Assembly (NCBI GenBank): GCA_016124635.1
Contig: WGNJ01000005.1
Coordinates: forward strand, 124,001-188,000
DNA: 64,000 bases
Reading direction: 5' to 3'
From: Alphaproteobacteria bacterium
GTDB lineage: Bacteria; Pseudomonadota; Alphaproteobacteria; Micropepsales; Micropepsaceae
Both the position numbers and the translations under genes were made by a program. Below are positions 15,409 to 24,297 of the stretch, in pieces. The number at the start of each line of letters is the position of its first letter. Positions within the stretch are counted from its first letter, which is position 1. The notes under the pieces were generated by a model. That model did not search any database and had not been told where the DNA came from. It was given only the letters and a program-made list of their open reading frames with translations.

Positions 15409-16381
15409 GAAAGCAGCGCCGCATCTGATCGGCACCAGCGGCGACTCGCTGCGCGAAGCCTTCGGCAAAGCGCTGGTCGAGTGGTCGCGCGAGCGGCCCA
15501 ACGTCGTCGTGCTCGACGCGGATATCGCGGGCGGCACCGGCGCACATCATTTCCGTAAGGCGCAACCGCATCGCTTCTTCCAGTTCGGCATCGCCGAACA
15601 GAACATGATGGCGGCAGCTGGCGGCATGGCGGCGACAGGCCTCATTCCGGTCGTGACGACCTTCGCCGTCTTTTGTCTGCGCGCCGTCGAGCAAGCACGG
15701 CTTTCGATTGCCTACGCAAAGCGCAACGTGAAGATCGTCGCCAGCCATCCCGGCATCGATACCGGTCCCGACGGCGGCTCCGCCCAGGCACTTGAAGATA
15801 TGGCGGCGTTTCGCGCGATCCCGGGCATGACGGTGATCTCGCCTGCCGACGCGGAAGAGATGCGCCAGGCCACGCGCGCCATTCTCGATTTCGATGGCCC
15901 GGTCTACATGCGCACGGGCCGCAGCCCATCGGCGCGTCTTTTCAATCCGGCACACAAATTCGAGATCGGCAAAGGTCAGATCCTGCGCGACGGCCGCGAC
16001 GTCACCATCGTCGCCTGCGGCGTCGAAGTCGCCCGAGCACTCGAAGCGGCCGAGTTGCTTGCCGTCAGCAAGGTTTCGGCGCGCGTCGTCAACATGCCGA
16101 CGATCAAACCCATCGACGCGCAGCTCCTCGCCGAGGCCTCTGCTGAAACTGGCTGCATCGTTACCGCGGAAGATCACAACATCCACGGCGGTCTCGGCGG
16201 CGCGGTCGCCGAAGCGATCGCGCAAACGTATCCCTGCCCGATCGAATTCGTCGGTGTGCGCGATCAGTTCGGTCAATCCGGCGAACCGGAAGAACTCGCC
16301 GAGCACTATGGCCTCACGGCTCCGCACATTGCCGCCGCGGCTCAACGCGCGATCGCGCGCAAGATCGGCAGCCGCCAATGA
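15395..16381 (+). CDS. Transketolase C-terminal subunit
   Basis: Partner of the preceding gene, carrying the pyrimidine-binding and C-terminal domains. The 328-residue product has the catalytic glutamate motif FGIAEQNMMAAAGGMA, the phosphate/cofactor segment SHPGIDTGPDGGSAQALED, and MTVISPADAEEM. Together the pair equals a full DXS/transketolase-like enzyme without a linker. Overlap with the N-subunit gene (14 bases) and ATGA coupling to the next SDR gene show tight co-translation. The physiological donor and acceptor sugars cannot be deduced. Confidence 0.9.
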   Translation: MAVVEKAAPHLIGTSGDSLREAFGKALVEWSRERPNVVVLDADIAGGTGAHHFRKAQPHRFFQFGIAEQNMMAAAGGMAATGLIPVVTTFAVFCLRAVEQARLSIAYAKRNVKIVASHPGIDTGPDGGSAQALEDMAAFRAIPGMTVISPADAEEMRQATRAILDFDGPVYMRTGRSPSARLFNPAHKFEIGKGQILRDGRDVTIVACGVEVARALEAAELLAVSKVSARVVNMPTIKPIDAQLLAEASAETGCIVTAEDHNIHGGLGGAVAEAIAQTYPCPIEFVGVRDQFGQSGEPEELAEHYGLTAPHIAAAAQRAIARKIGSRQ

Positions 16382-17112
16382 GCTCGCTCAAGGGCCGCAC
16401 GGCCTTCGTCACGGGCGGCAGCCGCGGCATCGGCAAGGCGATCGTGAAAAAGCTCGCAAGCCACGGTGCCCAGGTCGCCTTCACCTACCGCGCCGCACGC
16501 GGCGAGGCTGACGCAGTCGCCGCGGCGACGGGCGCCTTGGCGGTCGAGATGGACGTGAGGGATCGGCAAAGCGTCGCGAACGCGCTGGAGCAAGGACTCG
16601 CAAAGCTGGGCTCGCTCTCGATCCTCGTCAACAACGCGGGCATCAACAAGCCCACCGACTTCGATCAGATCACGGACGAAGATTGGGACGACATCCTTAC
16701 TGTAAATCTCAAAGGCCCGTTCGTCTGCTCGCAGGTAGCGCTTCCGCATCTTCGACGCGCCGGCGGCGGCTCAATCGTCCATATTGGCTCCGTCAGCGGA
16801 CAATACGGCGGCCCGCGCACTGCGCATTATGCCGCCTCGAAAGCCGGGTTGATTTCGCTGAGCCAAGTCATCGCCCGCTTCGGCGCCAAGTGGAACATCC
16901 GCTCAAACGTCGTCGCCGCCGGCCTGATCCAATCTGAGATGGCCGCGAGCGGCATGGCCTCGCCCGCTGTTGCCAAAGCCGCCGAAACCATCGTGCTCGG
17001 CCGGCTGGGCACGACCGAGGAAGTCGCCGACGCCGTGGCGTTCTTGGCGAGCGACGCCTCGCGCTACATCACCGCGCAGACAATCAACGTCAACGGGGGC
17101 CTCTACTTTTGA
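16378..17112 (+). CDS. Short-chain dehydrogenase/reductase, glycan operon
   Basis: NAD(P)-dependent oxidoreductase of the classical SDR type. The 244-residue product has TGGSRGIGKA (nucleotide loop), NNAG, the catalytic Ser in HIGSVSG, and YAASK (Tyr and Lys of the active site). It resembles FabG by length. The context between transketolase and ATP-grasp genes with ATGA/TTGA overlaps indicates a sugar substrate, perhaps the product of the transketolase step. Fatty-acid synthesis is unlikely in this setting. Confidence 0.87.
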   Translation: MSSLKGRTAFVTGGSRGIGKAIVKKLASHGAQVAFTYRAARGEADAVAAATGALAVEMDVRDRQSVANALEQGLAKLGSLSILVNNAGINKPTDFDQITDEDWDDILTVNLKGPFVCSQVALPHLRRAGGGSIVHIGSVSGQYGGPRTAHYAASKAGLISLSQVIARFGAKWNIRSNVVAAGLIQSEMAASGMASPAVAKAAETIVLGRLGTTEEVADAVAFLASDASRYITAQTINVNGGLYF

Positions 17113-18329
17113 AGACGCTCTTGATCGTCTCCGGCGGGATTGAGGCGACGCACGGTGTCCGCCGCGCGAAGGAGCTTGGCCATCGCGTTGTCGTCAGCGA
17201 CATGAATCCGGCCGCGCCTGGATTTGCCTTCGCCGACGATCATCTCATCGCGTCGACCTACGATGCCGACGCGACGGCAGCAGCAGCCGAGCACTATCAC
17301 AGGACCGTTAGCCCCATAGACGGCGTCATCACTATCGGCGCCGACGTACCGTTGACCGTGGCAACGATCGCGCATCGCTTGCGCATTCCAGGCATTCCCG
17401 TTGAAGCCGCCGCACTCGCACAAGACAAGCTTGCAATGAAGCAGCGTTTCGCTGCCGCGGGGATTCCTGTGCCGTGGTTCGCTTCTGTTCCGTCTGCCGC
17501 CACGCTTGAACGCATCGTCGCCGAACGTGGCGCCAACCTCGTCGTCAAGCCCGTCGACAGCCGCGGCGGCCGCGGTGTGCAACGCCTGCGCGACGGCCTC
17601 GATCTTCGCGATGCGTGGGAGCGCGCCGCCGAGCAATCGCCCACTCGCCGCGTCATGGTCGAAGCCTATCTGCCCGGACCGCAAGTTTCGACGGAGTCGA
17701 TCCTAATCGACGGCCAAGGCTTCACGCCGGGGTTTTCCGACCGCAACTACGAACACTTGGAGCGCTACGCACCCTATTTCATCGAAAACGGCGGCGATCT
17801 CCCGAGCCATTTGCCACCCGCGACGCAAGAGGCGGTGAAGAAAACCGTTGAAGCCGCGGGCCGCGCGCTCGGCATAACGACCGGCAACATCAAGGGCGAC
17901 GTTGTGGTCGTCGACGGCAAACCGCATGTCATCGAACTCGCCGCCCGCGCCTCCGGTGGCTATTTCTGCACGCGGGAGATACCGCTCAACACCGGTGTCG
18001 ACTTCATCGGCACGGTGATCAAGCTCGCGCTCGGCGAACGGGTCGATCCAGCCGACCTGACGCCGAGATCGTTCACACCGGTCGTCCAGCGCTACGCATT
18101 TCCGAAGCCCGGCCGCGTCACATCCGTTTCCGGTGCCGAGTCGGCTCGCACGATGCCCGGCGTGGAAGAACTGCTGGTAACCGTCAAAGCGGGCGACACG
18201 ATCCGGACGCCAACCGACTCGAACTGTACCGCCGCAATGGTGCTTGCGACCGGCGCAGACCCTGTCGCTGCGAAAACGAACGCCACGCGCGCGCTCGATG
18301 CGCTCAAGATCGAAACGGTGGCGGCATGA
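17109..18329 (+). CDS. ATP-grasp ligase, glycan operon
   Basis: Predicted carboxylate-amine (or thiol) ligase. The 406-residue product has an N-terminal preATP-grasp Rossmann part (ISGGIEATHGVRRAKELGH), the ATP-grasp core (DKLAMKQRFAAAGIPVP; LVVKPVDSRGGRGVQRL; VMVEAYLPGPQ), the metal-binding end (HVIELAARASGGYFC) and a C-terminal extension. Such enzymes join an acid to an amine through an acyl phosphate. An attractive role is adding an acyl or amino-acid group to an amino sugar. It starts at a TTG inside the SDR stop (TTGA overlap) and ends overlapping the PIG-L gene by four bases. Confidence 0.84.
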   Translation: MKTLLIVSGGIEATHGVRRAKELGHRVVVSDMNPAAPGFAFADDHLIASTYDADATAAAAEHYHRTVSPIDGVITIGADVPLTVATIAHRLRIPGIPVEAAALAQDKLAMKQRFAAAGIPVPWFASVPSAATLERIVAERGANLVVKPVDSRGGRGVQRLRDGLDLRDAWERAAEQSPTRRVMVEAYLPGPQVSTESILIDGQGFTPGFSDRNYEHLERYAPYFIENGGDLPSHLPPATQEAVKKTVEAAGRALGITTGNIKGDVVVVDGKPHVIELAARASGGYFCTREIPLNTGVDFIGTVIKLALGERVDPADLTPRSFTPVVQRYAFPKPGRVTSVSGAESARTMPGVEELLVTVKAGDTIRTPTDSNCTAAMVLATGADPVAAKTNATRALDALKIETVAA

Positions 18330-18991
18330 ATATCCTGGTCGTTGCCGCTCATCCAGACGATGAAGTGCTCGGCGCCGGCGCCACCATCGCGCGCCATGCG
18401 AAGGCCGGAGACAAGGTCACCACGCTCATTCTCGCGACCGGCCTCGACTCGCGCGGTCAAGCCGACAGCGGCGCTCACCGGAAGTTGCGCGCGCAAGCCG
18501 ACAAGGCTGCCGCCATCGTCGGCACGCACGAGCTGCGCTTCGCAAGCTTCCCCGATAACCGGATGGACTCGGTCGCTCTGCTCGATGTGGTGAAGACGAT
18601 CGAAGACATTGCTGAGCGCAGCAATCCCGAGATCGTCTACACGCATTGCGCACGGGATCTGAACGTCGATCACGAGATAGCCGCCCGCGCCGTGGTGACC
18701 GCCTTCCGGCCGCAGCCGGGTGCGAGCGCAAAACGAATTCTGTCGTTCGACGTACCGTCGGCGACCGATTGGAATCCGGCCGCGGCGCCATTCGCGCCGA
18801 CAACCTTCATCGACGCCAGCGAAACGCTCGACACCAAGCTGAAGGCGATGGCCTGCTACGAGGAAGAGCTGCGCCCATTTCCGCACGCGCGCTCGCTCGA
18901 AGCGATCCGCGCTCGCGCCGTTGCCTGGGGCACGCATGCCGGACTTGCCGCCGCCGAGCCCTTCGAACTGCTGCGTGAGATTGTGCGATGA
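18326..18991 (+). CDS. PIG-L/LmbE-family N-acetyl-sugar deacetylase
   Basis: Zinc-dependent deacetylase of N-acetylated sugars. The 221-residue product starts MNILVVAAHPDDEVLGAG, with the family motif HPDD at 9-12, and has the third ligand region (THCARDLNVDHEIAARAV). Homologues remove acetyl from GlcNAc-PI, mycothiol precursors and antibiotic sugars. It overlaps the ATP-grasp gene (ATGA) and the formyltransferase gene (ATGA). Pairing a deacetylase with a formyltransferase suggests exchange of N-acetyl for N-formyl, though the order of reactions is inferred. Confidence 0.87.
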   Translation: MNILVVAAHPDDEVLGAGATIARHAKAGDKVTTLILATGLDSRGQADSGAHRKLRAQADKAAAIVGTHELRFASFPDNRMDSVALLDVVKTIEDIAERSNPEIVYTHCARDLNVDHEIAARAVVTAFRPQPGASAKRILSFDVPSATDWNPAAAPFAPTTFIDASETLDTKLKAMACYEEELRPFPHARSLEAIRARAVAWGTHAGLAAAEPFELLREIVR

Positions 18992-19947
18992 CGAACGCAC
19001 TTCGCGACATGCCGATCCTCTTCGTCGGCGCACGCATCGTCGGCAAGCAATGTCTAACGGCAGCGCTGAAGGCAGGAGCGAACGTCGCTGGGCTGCTCTA
19101 TCTCGACGACAAGAAGGCAGGCGTCACGGTTGCGCACACGCAATTCGACGAGGTCATAGCGCAGTACGCGCTGAATGCCCGTCCGTTCGCCTCGCTCAAA
19201 GGCGAGGAAGGCATCGGTCACCTTGATTGGGCGAAGACGTTCGCGCCACGCCTCGGCGTCGTCTGCGGTGTTTCCGAGCTCATCCGCGACGATCTTCTGA
19301 CACTCCCCTCGCTCGGTTTCATCGGCATGCATCCGACGATGCTTCCGATTGGGCGCGGTCGCGCGCCGATTCCATGGGCGATCATCCTGGGTCTCAAGGA
19401 AACCGGCGTGACGTGGTTCTACGTCGATCCCGGCGCGGACACCGGCGACATCTTGATTCAGAATGCGGTGCCTGTCCTCGACACGGACACCTCGGCGACG
19501 CTTGGCGCGCGCACGGACGACGTAGCCGCGGAGCTTCTGTGCAAAGCGTTGCCGCTGCTCGCCAGCGGCCGCGCGCTCCGCATCAAGCAAGACGAGCGCG
19601 CCGCAACCGTTTGGCCTCGCCGCCGGCCGGAAGACGGAATTATCGACTGGAGCCGTGATGCTGGTGCGCTTTGCCGCTGGATCCGGGCACTGACGCACCC
19701 CTACCCCGGCGCATTCACCTACCTCACGGGCCGCAAACTGTGGATCTGGTCGGCAGAACGCGCCTCCGTTCCGCTTGCAGGCGCGCCCGGTGAAGTGCTT
19801 GCCGTCGACCATCGCGGCGCACTGGTTTCAACCGGCAAGGGGCTCCTCAACATCACACACGTGCAGTGGGATGGCCGCCCCGAGGCTTCGGCTCTCGAAG
19901 CGGGGATCAAGCCACACATGCGCTTCGGTCAGTTGTTGGCCGCATGA
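18988..19947 (+). CDS. Formyltransferase-family protein (Fmt-like) with Gly at the catalytic Asn position
   Basis: Resembles methionyl-tRNA and sugar N-formyltransferases using 10-formyl-tetrahydrofolate. The 319-residue product has the core FIGMHPTMLPIGRGRAPIPW with His115 and the catalytic Asp151 in GADTGDIL. In classic enzymes the triad is Asn-His-Asp; the Asn position (N-x-H) is Gly113 here (codon GGC). The C-terminal part (LTHPYPGAFTYLTGRKLWIW) matches the Fmt C-terminal domain. The operon position argues for an amino-sugar substrate, not initiator tRNA. Some sugar-cluster homologues may share the Gly, so inactivity should not be assumed. Confidence 0.82.
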   Translation: MTNALRDMPILFVGARIVGKQCLTAALKAGANVAGLLYLDDKKAGVTVAHTQFDEVIAQYALNARPFASLKGEEGIGHLDWAKTFAPRLGVVCGVSELIRDDLLTLPSLGFIGMHPTMLPIGRGRAPIPWAIILGLKETGVTWFYVDPGADTGDILIQNAVPVLDTDTSATLGARTDDVAAELLCKALPLLASGRALRIKQDERAATVWPRRRPEDGIIDWSRDAGALCRWIRALTHPYPGAFTYLTGRKLWIWSAERASVPLAGAPGEVLAVDHRGALVSTGKGLLNITHVQWDGRPEASALEAGIKPHMRFGQLLAA

Positions 19948-21881
19948 GCACGCTCAACGTCTTCGCCCTGTTTCACTTGAATCTGGCCTTTTCTTCGATC
20001 GAAGAGGAGCAACGCACGGCGGTTATCGAGCGCTGCTACTGGCCGTTGCTGCGCCTTCCCGATTTGATCGGGGCACCGATCGCGATCGAAGCGACGGGCT
20101 ACACGCTCGAAACGATTGAAAAGCTCGATCGATCTTGGATCCTCGAACTGAAGCGCCTCGTCGCCAATGGCAGCGTCGAATTCGTCGGCTCCGGCTACGC
20201 GCAAATCATTGGCCCGCTTGTGCCCGCTCGCGTCAACGAAGCAAATCTACATCACGGCCATCAAGTCTATCGTCAGCTGATCGGCGTCACGCCCAACGTC
20301 GCATTGATCAACGAACAAGCCTACGCCGCCGGTCTCGTTCCGATCTACAAGGATGCTGGCTATCAAGCCGTACTGATGGATTGGGACAATGTTGCAAGCC
20401 ATCACGCGGATTGGGACGGCGAGCTTCGCTATCACCCGCAGCGCGCCGCCGGCACCGGTGGCACCGAGATTGGCCTCCTGTGGACGCACACGATGGCGTT
20501 CCAGAAACTCCAGCGCTTTGCACATGGCGACATCGAACTCGGCGACTATCTGAGCTGGATCGCGAGCCAGCGCGGGTTGTTGCCTCGCATACTGCCGCTC
20601 TACAGCAACGACGCCGAAACCTTCGACTTCCGCCCTGGTCGCTTCCACACGGAAGAAAAGCTCCGCGGCAACGAGTGGGCGCGCATCGCGGCCGCATGGC
20701 GTACGCTGCGCCATGTTCCGGGCGTCAACTTCACCACCCCTTCGCAAGTCTTCGTCGAAACAAGCGCTCCCTTCACCAACGAGCTGCTTACGCTGCAGAC
20801 ACCGGATTATCCGATACCGGTGAAGAAGCAGCCGAAATACAACGTCACCCGTTGGGCCGTCTCCGGCCGCGATGATCTCGCCGTCAACGCCGCCTGCTAT
20901 CGCATCTATCGCGCGCTCTCCGACAAAAACGTCGAGGCACCCGATGCATGGCGCGAGCTCTGCTATCTCTGGTCGAGCGATTTTCGCACCCACATTACTG
21001 AGAAACGCTGGACGCAGTATCGAGAGCGTTTAAGTGCAGCCGAAGCGAAGCACGCCGGCCCGCGCCATATGGCCCACAACCTATCGCGAGAGCCGAACCT
21101 CGCCGACGGACGCTGGATCGAGATAGAAACGCCGGCGCTGCGCGTCGTCCTGAATCGACGCCGCGTCTGCGCGATCCACGAGATCACAGCCGCGGGCGAC
21201 AACCGTCCGGCCATGCTGGGCTCTTTGCTGCACGGCCACTACGACGACATCGATCTGCAATACGACTGGTACACGGGCAACTGCGTTTTCGAAGCTCCCG
21301 GCATGCCCAAAGTCACCGATCTCGAATGGACCGAGCCCGCCGTTTGGCAGGATGAAGAGACCGGCGACGTTCTGCTCGATTGCCGCGTCGACACGCCGCT
21401 GGGGCCGATCAACAAATCCCTGCGCTTCAGCTCCTCCGAGCCGCGCGTCGACTTCGATCTGACGTTTTCCTGGAAGGACTGGGGTCGCGGCTCCCTTCGG
21501 CTCGGACATTTCTTACTCAATCCTGAAGCCTTCGACCGGGCATCCCTCACCTTCCGCACGCACAACGGCGGGCGCGATGCCGAAGAATTTCCCATGGCCT
21601 CGAAGGAGATCGATCACGGCAAGGCAATTTCGTTCCTCGTCTCCGCGAAGACCGGCCTCGGCATGACTGAGGGCCGTATCAGCATCGGCGACAACGAGCG
21701 CCGTTTCACCGTCGAGGTCGATCAGTCGATAGCGCCTCTCGTCGGCCTCATGCAGAGCCAGCCCTCGAGCGACGGCCTCTTCTGCCGGTTGATGCTCTCA
21801 GCACTCGAGCTCGACGATACGCGCAAGCCCGCCGCCTCATCCGAGCCCCACCGATTCCGCTTCGCGTTGACGCTTTCGTAA
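19944..21881 (+). CDS. GH57-like / polysaccharide-deacetylase-fold protein, glycan operon
   Basis: Large protein of 645 residues ending the overlapping operon. It starts MSTLNVFALFHLNLAFSSIE at an ATG inside the formyltransferase stop (ATGA). The N-terminal 300 residues look like a (beta/alpha)7 barrel of the GH57/GH38 kind: IEATGYTLE, WILELKRLVANGSVEFVGSG, NEQAYAAGLVPIYKDAGY, LPLYSNDAETFDFRPGRF. The rest resembles the beta-rich C-terminal part of such hydrolases. No signal peptide, so it would act in the cytoplasm, perhaps as an amylase-like or deacetylating enzyme on a sugar intermediate. The reaction is unknown. Confidence 0.68.
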   Translation: MSTLNVFALFHLNLAFSSIEEEQRTAVIERCYWPLLRLPDLIGAPIAIEATGYTLETIEKLDRSWILELKRLVANGSVEFVGSGYAQIIGPLVPARVNEANLHHGHQVYRQLIGVTPNVALINEQAYAAGLVPIYKDAGYQAVLMDWDNVASHHADWDGELRYHPQRAAGTGGTEIGLLWTHTMAFQKLQRFAHGDIELGDYLSWIASQRGLLPRILPLYSNDAETFDFRPGRFHTEEKLRGNEWARIAAAWRTLRHVPGVNFTTPSQVFVETSAPFTNELLTLQTPDYPIPVKKQPKYNVTRWAVSGRDDLAVNAACYRIYRALSDKNVEAPDAWRELCYLWSSDFRTHITEKRWTQYRERLSAAEAKHAGPRHMAHNLSREPNLADGRWIEIETPALRVVLNRRRVCAIHEITAAGDNRPAMLGSLLHGHYDDIDLQYDWYTGNCVFEAPGMPKVTDLEWTEPAVWQDEETGDVLLDCRVDTPLGPINKSLRFSSSEPRVDFDLTFSWKDWGRGSLRLGHFLLNPEAFDRASLTFRTHNGGRDAEEFPMASKEIDHGKAISFLVSAKTGLGMTEGRISIGDNERRFTVEVDQSIAPLVGLMQSQPSSDGLFCRLMLSALELDDTRKPAASSEPHRFRFALTLS

Positions 21882-21979
21882 CCCCGTCTAACGCCTTGTA
21901 AACGCACCGCTTTTTCACGCGGTCTTAAGCGGGCGTCGGTAACCTTAATGCCAGGTGCACTCCTGACTTGAGTTATCGA

Positions 21980-23083
21980 ATGACCAACACAGTTCCTCTG
22001 CCGCACTTCGCCACCGACGACGACGAAGCCATGCCGGAGTCGCATATCGCTCAGCAATGCGCGCGCGACTTCCTTCACCCGTCGATCGATCTCAACGGTC
22101 GCACGGTGCTGGTCACCGGCGGCACTGGGTCCTTCGGCAAGCATTTCGTCAAGACTGTGATCCAGCGCTTCAAGCCGAAGCGGCTCATCATCTTTTCGCG
22201 CGACGAGCTCAAGCAGTACGAAATGGCGCAGAGCTTTCCGCAGGAAAAATACCCCTTCATGCGCTTCTTCATCGGCGACGTCCGCAGTGCGGACCGCCTC
22301 GAGATGGCGATGCGCGACGTCGACTACGTCGTCCACGCCGCGGCGCTGAAGCAGGTTCCGATCGCCGAATACAATCCCTTTGAGTGCATCGCCACCAACG
22401 TCATCGGCGCCGAAAACGTCGTGCAAGCCGCGCTCCGCCGCGGCGTCAAGCGCGTCATCGCGCTCTCCACCGACAAGGCCGCAAATCCGGTCAATCTTTA
22501 CGGCGCATCCAAGCTCGCAGCTGACAAGATCTTTGTTGCCGCTAACAATTTGGCTGGTGCCGACGGCTGCCGCTTCGGCGTCGTGCGCTACGGCAATGTC
22601 GTCGGCTCGCGGGGCAGCGTCATGCCTCTGTTCCAGAAGCTGATCGACGAGCACGCCGAAGCGCTGCCGATCACCGACCCGCGCATGACCCGCTTCTGGA
22701 TCACGTTGACCCAAGGCGTCAATCTCGTTCTCTCCTCGATGCAGATGATGCAAGGCGGCGAGATCTTCGTTCCCAAGATCCCGTCGATGAGCACGACCGA
22801 GCTCGCACGCTCGATGGCCCCGAAGATGCCGCAAAAGGTTATCGGCATCCGCCCCGGCGAGAAGCTGCACGAGATCATGATTCCGGCCGACGACTCGCGT
22901 CAAACGCTCGAGCTCGCCGACCGCTACATCATCCTGCCGAGCTTCTTCGCCGTCCAGCGCGAGCGCTACCTGTCGCAAGGCGCGCGTCCCGTGCGCGAAG
23001 GTTTCGCCTATTCGAGCGACGCCAATCCTGAGCGCCTCGACGCTCGTGGATTGCAGGCGATGCTGGTTGAAAACTTCGCATGA
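21980..23083 (+). CDS. pseB: UDP-N-acetylglucosamine 4,6-dehydratase (inverting), PseB/FlmA type
   Basis: First step of pseudaminic acid synthesis: dehydration and C5 inversion of UDP-GlcNAc. The 367-residue product has the NAD loop LVTGGTGSFGKHFVK, the substrate block HAAALKQVPIAEYNPFE, TDKAANPVNLYGASK (Tyr and Lys of the active site) and FGVVRYGNVVGSRGSV. It carries about 40 extra N-terminal residues before the Rossmann fold compared with Campylobacter PseB. The ATG at 21980 is used; MPESHIAQ at 22031 is an alternative. It overlaps pseC by four bases. Confidence 0.93.
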   Translation: MTNTVPLPHFATDDDEAMPESHIAQQCARDFLHPSIDLNGRTVLVTGGTGSFGKHFVKTVIQRFKPKRLIIFSRDELKQYEMAQSFPQEKYPFMRFFIGDVRSADRLEMAMRDVDYVVHAAALKQVPIAEYNPFECIATNVIGAENVVQAALRRGVKRVIALSTDKAANPVNLYGASKLAADKIFVAANNLAGADGCRFGVVRYGNVVGSRGSVMPLFQKLIDEHAEALPITDPRMTRFWITLTQGVNLVLSSMQMMQGGEIFVPKIPSMSTTELARSMAPKMPQKVIGIRPGEKLHEIMIPADDSRQTLELADRYIILPSFFAVQRERYLSQGARPVREGFAYSSDANPERLDARGLQAMLVENFA

Positions 23084-24297
23084 ACGCTGGCGTCAAACCG
23101 CCGTTTCTCCCTTACGGGCGGCAGGTCATCGAAGACGATGACATCGCCGCCGTCGTCGCCACGCTGAAAGGCGACTACCTGACGACCGGTCCACGCGTCG
23201 CTGAATTCGAAGCGGCGCTTGCCGAGGCGACCGGCGCCAGACACGCTATTGCCTGCTCCAATGGCACGGCCGCGTTGCATCTTGCTGCACGCGCATTGGG
23301 CCTCGGGGCCGGCACGACGACAATCGTCCCCGCCATCACCTTTCTTGCCAGCGCCAACGCGATTCGGCTTCACGGCGGTGACGTCGTTTTCGCGGACGTC
23401 GATCCCGACACGGGCCTAATGCGGCCGCAAGATTTGACCGACGCGCTTGCCCGCTGCCCGGGCGGACGCGCCGACGCCGTCGTCAACGTCCATCTCACGG
23501 GCCAATGCGGCGACATCGCCGGTATCCAACGCGTGGCCAAATCAGCCGGCATGCGTGTCATCGACGATGCCTGCCACGCACTCGGCACCAACGTCCGGAT
23601 CAATGATGTGACGCATCGGATCGGCGGCAACGACTATGCCGATCTGACCTGCTTTTCCTTTCACCCGGTGAAGACCATCGCCATGGGTGAAGGCGGCGCC
23701 GTAACCACGAGCGATCCCGATCTGGCGAAGTTCATTGCCCGTGACCGCAGCCACGGCATGTCGCGCGACCCGCAGTCCTTCACGCAAGCCGAGGACGCTC
23801 TCGACGGCAACGGTGAAGTGAATCCCTGGTACTACGAAATGGCGGAGCCCGGTCTCAACTACCGGGTCCCCGACGTCTTGTGCGCGCTGGGCATCAGCCA
23901 ACTGACCAAGCTCGGCCGCTTTGTCACGCGCCGCCGCGCGCTCGTCGCGAGCTACGACGCGCTGCTGAAGCAGCTGGCGCCGCACGTCACCCCGCTACAC
24001 CGCACGCCGAACGTCGATCCCGCTTGGCATCTCTACGTCGCGCTGATCGACTTCGACGCGCTGGGCCTTAGTCGGGCCGACGTGATGCGCCGGCTCGCGG
24101 CACAGGGCATCGGAACGCAAGTCCACTATTTCCCCGTCCATCGCCAGCCCTATTACAAGGCGATGAATCCAAATCTCATGCTTCCTGGCGCGGAGGCGTA
24201 TTATCGGCGCTGCCTAACGCTGCCGCTCTATCCATCGATGAGTACGGACGACGTCACGCGCGTCGTATGCGCGCTCAAACGCGCGATCAGAGGCTAG
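23080..24297 (+). CDS. pseC: UDP-4-amino-4,6-dideoxy-sugar transaminase, PseC/FlmB type
   Basis: PLP-dependent aminotransferase converting the PseB product to the 4-amino sugar. The 405-residue product has the DegT/DnrJ/EryC1 blocks GDYLTTGPRVAEFE, SNGTAALHLAARALGLG, DDACHALGT and SFHPVKTIAMGEGG, where Lys in HPVKT binds PLP. It closes with QVHYFPVHRQPYY and LPLYPSMS. Length is standard for PseC (about 380-400). ATGA coupling to pseB makes a two-gene unit. The next step, N-acetylation by PseH, has no candidate in this window. Confidence 0.93.
   Translation: MNAGVKPPFLPYGRQVIEDDDIAAVVATLKGDYLTTGPRVAEFEAALAEATGARHAIACSNGTAALHLAARALGLGAGTTTIVPAITFLASANAIRLHGGDVVFADVDPDTGLMRPQDLTDALARCPGGRADAVVNVHLTGQCGDIAGIQRVAKSAGMRVIDDACHALGTNVRINDVTHRIGGNDYADLTCFSFHPVKTIAMGEGGAVTTSDPDLAKFIARDRSHGMSRDPQSFTQAEDALDGNGEVNPWYYEMAEPGLNYRVPDVLCALGISQLTKLGRFVTRRRALVASYDALLKQLAPHVTPLHRTPNVDPAWHLYVALIDFDALGLSRADVMRRLAAQGIGTQVHYFPVHRQPYYKAMNPNLMLPGAEAYYRRCLTLPLYPSMSTDDVTRVVCALKRAIRG

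Noticed and set aside
21722..22978. 418-codon minus-strand frame opposite pseB
   Set aside because: Shadow of the clearly conserved dehydratase; no start site or family match.
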